A model generated the notes under the pieces. The model ran no database searches and was not told where the DNA came from. It saw only the letters and a list, made by a program, of their open reading frames with translations. From Siphlonurus alternatus (Eukaryota > Arthropoda > Insecta > Ephemeroptera > Siphlonuridae), in the NCBI GenBank assembly GCA_949825025.1, contig OX463778.1:15090171-15154170 (forward strand): a stretch of DNA of 64,000 bases, read 5' to 3'. Positions within the stretch are counted from its first letter, which is position 1; each line of letters opens with the position of its first letter. The position numbers and the translations under genes were made by a program. Of the stretch, positions 9,881-21,408 are shown in pieces.

Positions 9881-11535
9881 TGTGTACAATAAAAAAATGA
9901 CGAAATCCGTAGTAAATGTGTCGTATGTTTAGGTATATTTTCTTCGGGACATCCTTCCTCACTTTCATAACGGTCACTTAATTATCAGTCTATATTTGCG
10001 GAATGTAAAATTATTTTTAACACCTGAAATGACTAAAATAACCTGCATGTATGTGATTTCGAACAGTTCGAACTGTAAACCCAGCAACTAAGACAGGTAA
10101 CGTTCTAAAATGTCTCGAACTTTCCATGTCACGTTTTTGATCAAATTTAGATTAAATTTCATCCTGAAAAATGAAATACTGTCTTCATTTTTATTCATTA
10201 TTACAAAGAACCATGTGAGAAAAATTTAATCCAGGCATTGTACTTTTAACGATTAATATCAGTTACTGCTGGAGTTCGAGAATATTTTTCTATGACAGAA
10301 TCGAATGAAATAAATTTGAAAAAATCGAAAATGTTCTAAAACCTACTTGCTTATAGTTTGAGCAAATTGATTCTGGGAGTTTTCTCATAAGTCATAACAG
10401 CTCCATTTCCGGTTTCCGTCCATGAAGCCAATGTTGAATATCTACCCCAATTTTCACAAAACTGATAAAAGACAGATTCGCTTCAAAACTTGTATACCAC
10501 TTATTATGACGAGTTCTAAATCCCCTGCAAGTCTTGTCACATCCAGGTGCAACGATTGCGAGACTGAGATTCATCCTTAAGTTAATTTATGTCCGGAACT
10601 TCCCCTACACACCTACATACTCCATTCACATGTTGTAAATAGTATTGCAATTCAAATCACCAGACCTATATAAACTGGCTTTTCTTCAATAACAAATGAT
10701 TTCTCCCTAGTACAATGATTGCGGAAGTCAGTCGAGTGACGCACAAGAAGGAAATTTCTGCAGCCGTCTCGTGGGCAGAGCGCCACGTTTGACATCTCGT
10801 GCCATCGTCACGAGCTCAAACACGTTCACTCTCGTTAAAAAGAATGTAATATAGTATAATCAATCACAAATTAACGTTTTACGAAGGCAGTGTACGAAAT
10901 AACACGAGCTCTATATAATTAGAAACAAGGGTAATAAGAAGTATAATTTCATTAATATTTCGACAACGGATAAAACAAACTCTTATTTCATATTATTAAT
11001 GCATATTTTTACATATCATTCGAAACAGCAGTAATAGAGAATTTAGTGCTATAAAATTAATAAGGATTATGATCCTTTTGTCTCCAATTGCATTATTATA
11101 GATTGAATAAAAAAACCTTGCCACCCTTGCACGCAAATAAAAATCAAATGGTTATAATTATTATTTTTTCCGGAAATCGCTTGTTCTTCGTGATGTATAC
11201 ATATATATACGATCTCACCATATAGAATTTATGCAATAAATCATTTAATATTTCTAAATTTAGTTTTACGATTGTTTTGTTGATTTATATATTTTTTTTT
11301 TATATTTACATAAAATTCACTAATAATGCAAGTTGTTTTAATTCTTGCAACAATTTCAATACCTATATTAAATGATCCAATACATAAAGGAACATTAATT
11401 TGATCTTGTATGAACGTGATCTCATTATACTCCCCACTCCTTAATCAATTCTTACCGACGTAAAGGTATCCTAGACACATCCGTATTACTATATAATATT
11501 AATAATATAATATAATATATATTCTAGGCTGTTAA
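9881..11535. other. Mixed A+T-rich stretch, nothing firmly assigned
   Basis: A minus-strand 60-codon frame at 10392-10574 lies in a better-composed segment (10390-10580) but has no recognisable product. The segment 10690-10830 is also more balanced, without splice borders I trust. The remainder is A+T-rich. Confidence 0.35.
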
Positions 11536-11679
11536 TTATTGGTAAGTATGACACGTGCTTCAATTCAAAAATTCAAAATTCAGAAATTCAAAAAAAAAAT
11601 TAAATTAAAAAATAATTATTATTATTTTATTTATTTATTTTACTCTGTATTTATTGGTAAGTATGACACGTGCTTCAAT
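11536..11679 (+). repeat. 29-bp exact direct repeat, 115 bp apart, each with a consensus splice donor
   Basis: The 29 bases at 11536-11564 recur exactly at 11651-11679. Each copy contains TTGGTAAGTATG, a near-perfect donor, and ACACGTGCTT, an E-box. Between them lies an A-rich then ATTT-rich segment. This could be an unusually long target duplication around a short A-rich retroposon, or a local duplication. Confidence 0.85.
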
Positions 11680-11746
11680 GACATGTCATCGTCAGCTTCA
11701 AACATCACGAGACGTGGGGTCACTAGCTGGAGAACACTCATCACCT

Positions 11747-11759
11747 TTCTAGAACTTTC
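11747..11759. promoter_or_regulatory. Three-unit heat-shock element
   Basis: TTCTAGAACTTTC fits three alternating nGAAn units (TTC, GAA, TTC) spaced by two bases, the consensus bound by heat-shock factor. No clear TATA box follows within 100 bp. Confidence 0.4.
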
Positions 11760-11819
11760 ACGTTCATTCACCTCACGAGATAAATGTATGCGACGAAAAC
11801 AATATTAGAAGAAAGTAAA

Positions 11820-12235
11820 CATAAGTTGTATTATTTAAATCAATGAAAACCGTTATATACTGAGTTTATTTAGGACGTGTAAATTGTGCTCACGTGTTCC
11901 AAGAAATTCTGTAATACAATTTTGAAGTTGATTAACATAACAATACTTACGTCATTGCAGACATAATGTACGACCAGGAAATGGTTCAGCCAAGTCGATA
12001 CATAGATTGCAATCTGTGTTTTTAACTAGCGGTACTCTTAGCTTTGGTTTAGTTTATTATTGAATTCGTTTTTCCACTTGGTATTAAGTTGTAGGTAACA
12101 AATTCTTGCACAGCATGCAATTTTTAATTCAAAACCTTCAATTTCCATTTTTAACGTAAAAACTCAAAATCTCCGGTGATACAAATTACTGTGCAGTACA
12201 TAGTACTATTACATAAATATATACAGCACATATAG
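11820..12235. other. A+T-rich stretch, nothing assigned
   Basis: No coding-like or repeat signal recognised. Confidence 0.45.
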
Positions 12236-12410
<175 letters not shown>

Positions 12411-12660
12411 TGCTTCAATTTTAACTTACTTTAATCCTGTTATTCGGTTCTGGTCACAAATGACTGGAATTTGTTCGCTTTTCCTGTATCCGACCTAGCG
12501 TGTTATTACTTTGGATTTTGTGGGTCCAAACCCGGGCGGACATGGCCTGTAGCGATCCATTTCAGTAATTACATGGTTGTAACTAAGGAGACCATGATAA
12601 CCTCAGTCAGAATAGCCGGCAATTGATGGAGGATGAATTTGTCTATTTGAAAATGTCTAA
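12411..12660 (-). mobile_element. SINE, 3' part, minus strand
   Basis: Reading on the minus strand, the core (GGTTATCATGGTCTCC in place of GGTTTCCATGGTTTCC), the GCCCGGGTTTGGACCCAC segment and the TGACCAGAACCGAATAAC tail region follow the 3' body of the tRNA-Met SINE at 3063. The tRNA head is missing beyond about 12655. The (TTTA)n tract is its tail. Confidence 0.72.
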
Positions 12661-13981
12661 TGTTGTTTCAAATTTTTTTCTTTTATCTGTCAAACCTTTA
12701 CTGCATTAATCTCTTCTTCATTAAGTTCTTTGACTTTCAATTTATTCCTGCCATGGTTTGTCTACAGCAAATTGCATCCATTATTCTAAAATTTTGAATT
12801 AAACAAACTGTACATACAGTTAAGATTCAACTGAGATATATTCAGGACTGTTATTTATTTTGATCTTATAATTTTCACCCTATAATGCATATCATACAAT
12901 ATAATGGAGGTCCTAGTTTTTTCATGGTATTCCTATACACAAAAATTTGCAACATTGAACATCGATTGTATTTCAGCAAATTAACGTAATATGTAACGTG
13001 GTATGTACTGTACATCTGCAACAATTTAGTTCAAGCTCCCCGTGACAAAATGTATTCACATGAATATTGACGCGGTTTATAAAGTTAGTTGCTAATTGAG
13101 TTCTATTATTAATGAGATATTTTAAAGTAATATATATCTAAATTTTATATTACAAAATTCATTAAAATTTAATACACTAGTAAAAAATAAATAATTTTTT
13201 TGTAAATTATATAAATGCTGTTTCGTTTTATAACGCTTGTAAATAACCAAAATATTCATTAAATTCCGCATGAATAATGTGATAAATTTTGCCGAGTGTA
13301 ATTGTAAATTCTTTTTTACATGCATGAATTTTAAATTGCAAAGTAGCGCAATTTTTTTTCACTGTGACACATAGGAACTACTGTTCTATGTATAAATTTA
13401 ATATTAAAAATTTTCAACGAATATATTATATATGTATCTTAATAGCATAAAAGTCTTTTGAGAGTTTAAATTAAAAACTACGGACTACGTCACATTATAA
13501 ATATCCATGATGTAGTTCTCATCTTATGATTCACTGAAAAGTTTCCTCGATAAAAGATAACGTAATATTAATACGTAGCGTCAATATATTGATCGAAAAA
13601 TATGTCGACACTATAATAGGTGAGAGAAGTTTTTTTAAATTAATACAATTATAAAATTTTATTCCTGTTTTTTATATATAAAATTTCATCAAGTTCATTA
13701 AAATAAATTACTCATTATCTGCAGCAGGTGCAGATATAGAAAAAATTACGATGGTCTGTATTCATAAGGCCAATCTTAAATATTGAAAAAGGGATAGAGA
13801 AAAGTGCAATATTGTCCTAACTTCAAAATTTTGAGGGAAAATCCTCGTCTACTCTTGATAAGCAATAATGTGCCAAGCTTTACAGATTTTATCTTCAAAT
13901 GACCATGAAAAACTGTTCACTCTATGCAATATGCAAATTATTAAAAGAGATAATATCTACACATACAAGTCATAGACCCAG
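12661..13981. other. A+T-rich stretch, nothing assigned
   Basis: Low-complexity A+T-rich DNA with only short chance frames, including a 67-codon minus frame at 13122-13325 rich in N, K, F and L. Confidence 0.45.
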
Positions 13982-14123
13982 AGTAAACTCTTACATGACA
14001 TTAAGTGCATTGATACACGTGCAATGTAATACCGTTGATGCATTTGACATTGTTGCAAATTTAACATTCACGCGAGATTTTGATGCTGGTCAAAGACAGG
14101 GCATTGTTGATGGTCGTGTGCAG
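13982..14123 (+). other. Candidate internal or first coding exon, unknown product
   Basis: A frame open from 13899 to 14177 becomes protein-like from about 14011: it reads NTVDAFDIVANLTFTRDF, then DAGQRQGIVDGRVQ, with balanced composition unlike its surroundings. It meets CAG|GTAAAA, a good donor, exactly in phase 0 at 14123/14124; beyond that the frame turns lysine-rich. The left border is uncertain: an AG at 13980-13981 lacks a pyrimidine tract, and an in-frame ATG at 14001 could start the protein. I do not recognise the family. The ANLTF sequence contains an N-glycosylation motif. No neighbouring exon was found. Confidence 0.35.
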
Positions 14124-14177
14124 GTAAAATTAAAAATGACCATTTTAAAAGTAAAAATTCTTCATTATGATACTTAA

Positions 14178-14696
14178 AGATTATAATAAGAATTTTCAAT
14201 ATTTCCTTCTGAATACAAAATATACATTTTAAATTTAATATGATACCGTATTTATTATACATCATGTATCATGTATCTGTGAGTTAGACCATATTTTAAT
14301 ATATGCAAATATAGCTTTGTATTTTTCGGTAACTAAATCAGCACAAAAAGTAAAATTGCGGATATCAACATATAACACTTTATTTATACGACAAGAAAAT
14401 AAATGTATTCACAATTCACACCAATAACGACGCCAATTGTTATACATTTGTAACTTTAATTAACTCGTTCATGTTATATTAATAGTCATTACATCATATC
14501 TCATAAATTTTATAAACTTCAGTAGTGTGTAGGAATGAAGGTTGCATATCCATCAGGCGCTCGCTGATGGCGAGAGCTGAATAAGAAACGTAATTATGCA
14601 GCTGAAAGTAAAAAATACGTCCAATTTTAGTCCTCAATGTAAGCAGTTTGTAACATTACTTCAATATTATCAAAATATAAACTACATTAAGGTAGA
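14178..14696. other. A+T-rich stretch, nothing assigned
   Basis: No repeat or coding-like signal recognised. Confidence 0.45.
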
Positions 14697-14700
14697 GATA

Positions 14701-15053
14701 ACGTCGATCAGATGATCGACGTAGGTCCCTTTGATTAACATGTAAACCTTAGCAAATTCACAAAAAATCTGATTTTTTTTTTGAGAGGCAGATATTAATG
14801 CCTAAAATCCACAGAAAAAGTTTCAAAGCAATTTAACAAGCCAATTTTTTTAATTAAGTTTTTAGTTTGTCTCTCCATGGGAAAGCCCTATGCTGAAAGT
14901 TAAAAAAATTAATTAAAAAAAAATCGGTTCGTTAAATTGTTTCGAAATTTTTTCTATAGCTTAAAAAAAAATTCAGAAATTTGGTGAATTTGCTAAGGTT
15001 TACATGTTAATCAAATGGAGCTAAAAAAACAGCTGATCGACATTATCTCTACC
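14701..15053. mobile_element. Fold-back MITE with TTAA duplication (family T2)
   Basis: Terminal inverted repeats GGTAGAGATAAcGTCGATCA and TGATCGACaTTATCTCTACC, continued inward by AACATGTAAACCTTAGCAAA and its complement. Flanked on both sides by TTAA (14697-14700 and 15054-15057), the duplication made by piggyBac-type transposases. Length 353 bp, no coding capacity. A rearranged copy lies at 54658. Confidence 0.88.
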
Positions 15054-15164
15054 TTAAACTTAAGTAAAATATATAAATATTAAAAAATTTAAATACATAT
15101 ACTCCACATGCAGCAAAACTTTAATTCAGCCCCTTCTTACAATCCTGCTATCAGACATTCAGTC

Positions 15165-15500
15165 CATATTTTTTTAATTAAATCCTATTGGGTACTTCTA
15201 CTTACTAATTACATACTACTTTGAAACCCCGAACCTTCCGAAACCCTAACTTTTAGCGTTTCGCGATCTCTTTCGGAACGGCCTTGTAATCCATCCCGGT
15301 ATTTGCCTATGACTGAGGGAAACGTGGAAATCTCAGCCAGGATGGACGCTACAGCTTTTTTCGATGAACCGGAAGTGCAATTGTCCAAAGGCAGAAAAAC
15401 CATATAGTGGAAAAGCGCAACGATTTACCCCTGGGAGGGAAACGTTTCTTTTTGTTGAAAATGGTCACCCATTCAACTACTAATCACGCCAAGTCCATTT
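15165..15500 (-). mobile_element. 5S-rRNA-headed SINE, subfamily 2
   Basis: On the minus strand the 5' head (about 15455-15490) reads GGCGTGATTAGTAGTTGAA then TGGGTGACC, which follows the 3' internal promoter part of 5S rRNA (GTGGTTAGTACTTGGATGGGTGACC type). The body carries the shared core as CATCCTGGCTGAGATTTCCA then CGTTTCCCTCAGTCA at about 15317-15345. The 3' end has CGGAAGGTTCGGGGTTTC and a tail near AGTAGAAGTACCCAATAGGA. The same arrangement recurs at 33176-33520. Its body differs from the 5S SINEs at 17380 and 47707. Confidence 0.78.
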
Positions 15501-16139
15501 TTTTTTGTGGTGGATTTATCACTGAGATTTGATCGTTTTATAAATTTGATGCAGTGCGTCGAGCTGCGTACCTAAATGGAAAATTGCTGAATTATTATTT
15601 AGAAAGTCAGCGACAGACAAGAAGTGTAATAATTATTATTATAATTTATTATCAAGATCACGGTCGCAACTGATCCCAATATCTAAGCAACAAAAGCACT
15701 TTCACAGGGTAGAAGAGGTAGATATATTTAATTATGTATACCAATAAATATAATTACATATGCAGTTATATAATTTTTACAGAACGTGACTGATTAATGC
15801 CAACAGCAATTGCAGAACCATCTAGAGTTCTTAATTCAAAATTGCATTTTAGATTTTATATATGCTCATATAATTTACATGGGAATAATACTTTACATAA
15901 AACCTGATTAATTCGATATCCACATGATTAAATTTGTTGTTTATCATCGTTTGCTATCAGCTGCTGTTATACTTTGCAAAACAAAGAGGTGAATTATAAA
16001 AAATTATATTATTGTGATGCTTTAATTTTAAAATATTTTATTGAAATTTTGCTACTAAAAAAACAAAAAGTCTCGTATGAAGTTTACCACATTTGAAAAT
16101 TATGCACATATTAAATCATTTGACAATTTGAACTTCTTA
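15501..16139. other. A+T-rich stretch, nothing assigned
   Basis: No repeat or coding-like signal recognised. Confidence 0.4.
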
Positions 16140-16330
16140 CTTTAACGGAAATCAGCGCCTCCACGGCCTTTATGTGAACTATTTCGACTACCTCAAAACT
16201 GGATTTGTTGCCACCTGGCGGACGTCAAGAGAAGCAGACGAGCCGCGCTACGTTCGTTAACCAGCAGCAAGCCGCAAGAAAGACTCATAAAGCCCACACT
16301 TCTTTGGCGACTTGATAAAGACATTTCTCA
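16140..16330 (+). other. Balanced-composition segment with a CTCF-like motif; possible exon
   Basis: Begins after an acceptor-like CTTCTTACTTTAACGGAAATCAG-type border (AG at about 16156). Two frames stay open: one ends in a stop near 16260 and another runs on to about 16334. The protein-like frame includes LYVNYFDYLKTGFVATW, but no family is recognised, and the choice of frame is arbitrary. TTGCCACCTGGCGGACG at about 16208 resembles the insect and vertebrate CTCF consensus. It may be an exon or a regulatory segment. Confidence 0.25.
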
Positions 16331-17379
16331 ATAAGCGACACTTCATTAATTCGACTCTATAAGAAATTTAATCTAAAATCTCTTCCTTTTTGTCGCAATA
16401 CATACGTTATGGTAATTATAATATAATGGTTATTTATTATAAATTGTCAAACCACAACTTCCTGCAGTAATTTCAAATAAAGTTACACACAAGCTGCACT
16501 CATTAGATAAGCGATGGTTTTATTAATTTACAAATATAATGAATTATTTCTTTATATTGATATGGTTTACACGCACTTTCAGCATTTCTGTAAAGCTCAC
16601 AACTTTCATTCATAGTTCAAATGTCACTTATGACTTATCTGGATTCATTTTAATTGAATTTAAGCCGTCAGTTTAGAGTTATTAAAAAAAAGCATTCTCC
16701 ATACAATCAATATCATGACAAAACATTACTAATAAATAAGCTCAGTAACAAGTTGCTTTATAAAAGCATTCTGGAGAAGAAAAAAAATATTATAGCGCCT
16801 TGAAATTATGCAACCTGTTCAGCTTCACAGCGTTGCAAGTTAGCTATATGGTTGGGGCAACATGTATCGTTTTTAACATTGTTGCATGTTGCATAGTTCT
16901 GCTGCAAATTGCTTAAACTAATAGCGCCTAGAATAATTGGTTGAGTGTGCAGATTATAATGCCATAAAAAATATAAAAGAGTGATTCTTGCAGCACGTAC
17001 ACGAAGTCACAATAAATTTGACTGCGACTGTACGTGCATGAAAAATGAGAATAAAAAATTAATTCAACGATACCTTGATGATCGGTTTTGTGGTTTCCCA
17101 TCGTCACTACACGGTGAATACCGGAGCACTAGCCACACCCGCCTCCTTTGCTATTCTAGTAATTAACATGGTAACTTTGTAATCCACAGTATCTTTATTC
17201 ATTTCACTCTAGGGTTATCGTGGCTATGGGCATTAACTTTCCTGATTACAAACTACAAGAATTATATATTTATTACAATTATAATATTATGTTATTATAG
17301 GTTCTACTTTTTGAGTAGATAGGTAGACATATGGAAGAGTAAATAAAAAATGACGTCTTTTTACACCTTATACACCTCT
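16331..17379. other. A+T-rich stretch, nothing firmly assigned
   Basis: Part 16981-17166 has better composition and an open frame without motifs; GCACGTAC at about 16994 and GTACGTGC at about 17030 form a short inverted pair. Confidence 0.35.
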
Positions 17380-17880
17380 ATAAGCTCTGAAGCTCGAGTA
17401 AGGGTAATAGGTAGGGATAAGGGAAGGAAACAGAAGTGGTCACGACCTGTCAGGCGCGGATCCAGGGGGGGGGGGGGCTGGGGGGCTGCAGCCCCCACCC
17501 CCGAAATTTTGGATTTGACATGGACAATATAGGCATTTCCCCCACTCCAAATTTTTTTTTAACATTGGCCTTATGGAAGCAGCCCCCCCCCCCCCCCCGA
17601 AATTTTTTTCTGGATCCGCGCCTGCGACCTGTTACACGTCCCAGCATTCATTGAGGTGAGACGGAGGGAATAACTGTGGAAAACATCAGTTAGGACGGAC
17701 ACCTCACTTATCAATGGATCAAAATAATGTTCAAAGCCCGGGGAACCACATACAAGTGCATCACTGCACTGGGTAGAAAGCGAGATAAATTTACCCCAGG
17801 GAAGGAGCAAAGTAAATTTTACTTAAAACGGTCACCCTTCTAAGTACTAACCACGCTTGACGTTGCTCAGATAATGCAAT
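17380..17880 (-). mobile_element. 5S-rRNA-headed SINE, subfamily 1, interrupted by a hAT MITE
   Basis: On the minus strand the head at about 17838-17880 reads CAACGTCAAGCGTGGTTAGT then ACTTAGAAGGGTGACC, a clear 5S rRNA internal-promoter region. The body follows the copy at 47707: GGAGCAA/TTGCTCC block, TACCCCAGG, CACTGGGTAGAAAGCGAG, CACTTGTATGTGG and the shared core at about 17650-17695. The tail side (17380-17450) has the AAGCTCGAG and GGGATAAGGGAAGG blocks. A 174-bp hAT MITE splits the region between core and tail. Confidence 0.85.
17451..17624. mobile_element. hAT-type MITE nested in the 5S SINE, perfect 8-bp duplication
   Basis: Starts CAGGCGCGGATCCAG and ends CTGGATCCGCGCCTG, a 15-bp perfect inverted repeat, followed inward by G-runs and C-runs. 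The flanks CGACCTGT (17443-17450 and 17625-17632) are an exact 8-bp target duplication. Removing one copy restores the SINE sequence. The overlapping open frames at 17350-17810 are by-products of the G/C runs. Confidence 0.94.
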
Positions 17881-18198
17881 CGACAGTTCATAGCTAGCCT
17901 ACCAATATAATCCCAGTATAAATTATGCAAACAGCAGACTCTGCACTCGCATATAGTACATTAATCTTTGCAATAAGCTGCAGGTATATTTAGTTCAATA
18001 TTCCTCCACTTCGAGCGCCTCCTTCAATTACTCGGTCGTGTGTCAGCCGCAGAACTCCGCGAGGAGCCCTCGAGCAAACGCTAATTAGCAGCAGCCAATA
18101 TATTGCGCCCTTGTGAGCGTCGAGGACTATCGAACTAATTATATCTTCACCATGTCAATAAACGGAAAGAAGTTTCGAGCAGACTTTTTTCTTACAAG

Positions 18199-18201
<3 letters not shown>
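17881..18201. other. Spacer with a balanced segment at 18000-18140
   Basis: The segment contains CTAATTAGCAGCAGCC and GAGCGCCTCC-type stretches. No product recognised; possibly regulatory. Confidence 0.3.
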
Positions 18202-18277
<76 letters not shown>

Positions 18278-18300
18278 TCTCTCTCTCTTCCCCTCTCTCT
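18202..18300 (+). repeat. (TC)n microsatellite
   Basis: About 49 TC units with two small interruptions near 18273 and 18290. Serine/leucine or arginine/glutamate open frames over it are artefacts. Confidence 0.97.
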
Positions 18301-18576
18301 CACAAATACTCACAGCAGACGCAGCATCAGTCGATAGAAGATTTGTGTCACGTGTTTTTTTTTTTTTTCTGACTCCGACAAAAGTTTTTATGTAAGTTCG
18401 TTTAGCTTTTTGTCCCCAAGCAATAATATGGATGACTTGTTTCACACATGAGCTGACATGACGCCAAACAAAGTAATTTTTTATATATAATGTCTTATAC
18501 ATTTGGTACGAACAACAATACAATGAACTATATAACATATAAGTCATTGAAAAGTTTGATTTCTGAAAAAATAGTT

Positions 18577-18812
18577 ATTTTTTTAGCTGAATCACAAAGG
18601 AATAAAAAGTTTTTAGTATATAATTTTTTTAACGTTTTTTATTGGCAAATGTCTTCTCGTTTCCGAGACATGTTCCTTTTTAAGGTAAAGAAGCAAATGG
18701 CAATGTCGTATAAAAAAGTTTTTTTTTATATGTATAGCTAGGGGGTAATTTTCCATAGAAATTTATTTAAAAAAAAAACTTCATATGGTTCCTTTGTGAT
18801 CATCACTAGAGT
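18577..18812. mobile_element. Candidate MITE
   Basis: TGAATCACAAAGGAA at the left mirrors TTCCTTTGTGATCATC at the right, with further A/T-rich pairing inward. The ends resemble the TCACAAAG signature of other MITEs here. No clear target duplication. Confidence 0.42.
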
Positions 18813-19435
18813 TTTTTTTTCTTGGCGTGAAAAGTTGAGAGCTTGCAAAGTTCAAGTATAGCAAACTAGAACTACTGGGACACTAGGGGTTAAACTGTTG
18901 GGCAAATAGTAAGCCATTAGAGAAAAAAGGGACCTTTTCAATAAACCTTCAGTTATATCGGGCTAGTCACATAAAAAAACTTTCCAAATTTCACACAAAA
19001 ACTTTTCCTTATTTTTTTTTCTTATTCACACATTCAAAATTAAATTAAATAAAAAAATCCATAAATGTAAATTTACAATGAAAATTTCACCAACCAAAAA
19101 AAAGTTACTTCATGGTGTCATAATGTTGGTTTTTGTTATCTCTCTTCCAGCATACTATAACATAATAATACCTGTGGTTTGTGCCTACCAAGGGAACGTG
19201 TTGCCTTATTTTAGTGTGTAGGTAAAGAGAGTATATTTTGCATGCAGCATTCTCTCATAGTGTGGCTTAAATCGATATCACAGAGAGCGTCGAGTCTAAA
19301 ATGATATCCATGTCTAATACAAAGCTATAGAGGCTCCTGTACTCAGCAGATCACGGCTTAACGGGCAGTTTGCTGAGGAGGGAGGAAGGGGAGGAAGGAT
19401 TTTATCCTCCCAGTGTGCGAGAGGGATTTGGAGAA
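18813..19435. other. A+T-rich stretch, nothing assigned
   Basis: No repeat or coding-like signal recognised apart from homopolymer runs. Confidence 0.4.
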
Positions 19436-19531
19436 CGATATAAAATATAAATTCACAAAGTCGTATTTTACTGCCGCTTTGAATCACTCGAAGAAAGAAA
19501 AGGCGAGAAAACGACACGAATATCAATTGTA
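19436..19531 (+). promoter_or_regulatory. Candidate TATA promoter with non-coding first exon and donor
   Basis: ACGATATAAAATATAAATTC gives a TATA-like box near 19438. About 90 bp downstream, ATATCAATT|GTAAGTCTGA at 19529/19530 is a strong donor. GAAGAAAGAAAAGG in between is purine-rich like an exonic enhancer. No ATG is available in frame, so any exon would be 5' UTR. Confidence 0.2.
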
Positions 19532-20599
19532 AGTCTGACAGTTTTTTTTTATATAACGCTTACCTTTACCCTAAATATGTTACACGAATTCCGATTACAT
19601 TGCTAGTTTTTTTTTATTTTCAATTTTGTCATGTCTTTATTAAAATATTCAACGTTCTGTTACTTTGGATTATTTACTATAGTATAATTAACTATTTACT
19701 GTTAGAATTCATGAGATATGATATTCAGTGTATTTACATTCTGTTAAAGTTAAATATGAAGTGCAAGTTCTTGCAAATATTTATTTACCCTTTCTGGCTA
19801 ACTTTAATAATTATGTTCATTTATATAATTATTTAAATGAGTTCAAATTAACGACATATTAATGTTACAACGTTTCATATTTCTAAAACTAATTTTGATG
19901 ACCATGACTTGCCATATTATTTTTTTCCCATTAATTATTATTCATTAAAACTGCAATATTTCAAATTTTTGACAACGAATGAGCGAGGAGGGGAAAAAAG
20001 CAATGTATCATTATACCACTGAAATTCATTTTTTCAGATTTTTCTCTTGTCTGTATTTATTTTATTATTATTTTTTTTTCAGTTTTATTATTTTAAAAGT
20101 TAAATGGCTTAAACTGAAAAATTATTTACTCTTTTAAAAGTGAAAAAAAGGAAAAATTTTATTATAGCTCTGATATAATTTTTATTGACATTATATATTT
20201 ATTTTCTCTCGATTATTTCTGTTTCTTGAAAAATACATAATTTTAAAACAATATGTTTCAAAATTCACTTAAGATATTTGAGAGCTTTGCTTTGAATTTG
20301 GCAAGTAAAATTATGGCACTTTGAAACCCCATGTAAAAAATTATTATTATTTTTTAAATTATAGTTTTTTTTAAAGCTCATATTTAAATTTTCATACATT
20401 TATTTGCGAAATTGAGAGTAGAGCTTCAATTATCTATCTAATTATTTAATAATAATTAATAAAATAAGAAAAAAAAATAAAATAAACAAGTAAAAAGTAT
20501 TGAACACCTCATACATACAGTGTATATTTATCATGAGAGTAAAATAGATTGAACTAAAACGGTATTTGTTACCAGTTAAAACTATTAGAACACAAACTT
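19532..20599. other. Very A+T-rich stretch, nothing assigned
   Basis: Chance frames only, for example 19600-19836 (F, I, L, Y-rich). Confidence 0.5.
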
Positions 20600-20830
20600 T
20601 CTAAAAGTGCAGCGAACTCGCGAGGCGATAATAAGTTTCTTGACGTCACTACCGCTCACGAGTGACGCTCGTGAGGCCACGTGAACGTGCAAATAGGACG
20701 TGACTTCCCCGCCACCTCACGTGTCACCTGCCATGACTCGTGAGTCTGCCATGAAGAGAAACGTGCACAGAGGGCGGAGCACTCGTTCAGGAATCACGTG
20801 TTCTCTTAGGAGTAGACTTTAAGGAGGTTG
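20600..20830. promoter_or_regulatory. Cluster of CRE and E-box motifs
   Basis: A balanced-composition island holding a perfect TGACGTCA (20641-20648) and three CACGTG boxes (20678, 20718, 20795), plus a CTCACGAG/CTCGTGAG inverted pair at about 20655-20674. Such a group suggests an enhancer or promoter bound by bZIP and bHLH factors. No transcript start was identified. Confidence 0.35.
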
Positions 20831-21408
20831 CATGAGGAATTGAATCACATGTGCTGTAAGGACTAGTATTACCATTTTTTTTTTGTCCCACGCTATACCA
20901 AAGGGCGTGGGGATGTCAAGCGATCATCTAGTTTAATCACTAAACACTAATACTGAACTTACTTTTTTTAAGTTCTTTTTTCTCACTATTTTTTTGTGGA
21001 AATACATCATGATAGTTGACCAAGGATTACAATTTTGTTTAAAAATCATAATAACTTTTATTTGTTTTTTTTAATGCAGTGCAATGTAGACAATTTATTT
21101 TCACTCTTCAATTGCTTTTTCCTTCTAATTTTTTTACTATAGTTCCGCAAATTTTAGAAATTATGTTTTATGTGTTTTCATCAAAGTTATATACTTATAA
21201 AATCCTACTAAAATATTATGAGACTTTTTACATCCAGGATGACGGCTCAGTGCACTCACTTTGTATATTATGCTTGGGTTTTTATGTTCATAAATCTCTA
21301 CTCTCTACTCTACTCTGCGATCGACCAAAAGAACAAAAGGAAATCAAGCAAAGAAAATATACGTACACAAACAGGGCAGATGAGAGACTGGAACTTGCAC
21401 GGGTCTGT
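20831..21408. other. A+T-rich stretch, nothing assigned
   Basis: A long frame (21079-21708) passes through here into the G-rich repeat and is judged spurious. Confidence 0.4.

Noticed and set aside
17350..17810. Four overlapping proline/glycine-rich frames
   Set aside because: They arise from the G- and C-runs at the ends of the nested hAT MITE.
18113..18547. Open frames of repeated SL or ER residues over TC/GA tracts (also 28862-29209, 53096-53770, 56316-56582, 58153-58450)
   Set aside because: Pure translation of dinucleotide repeats with no flanking coding evidence.
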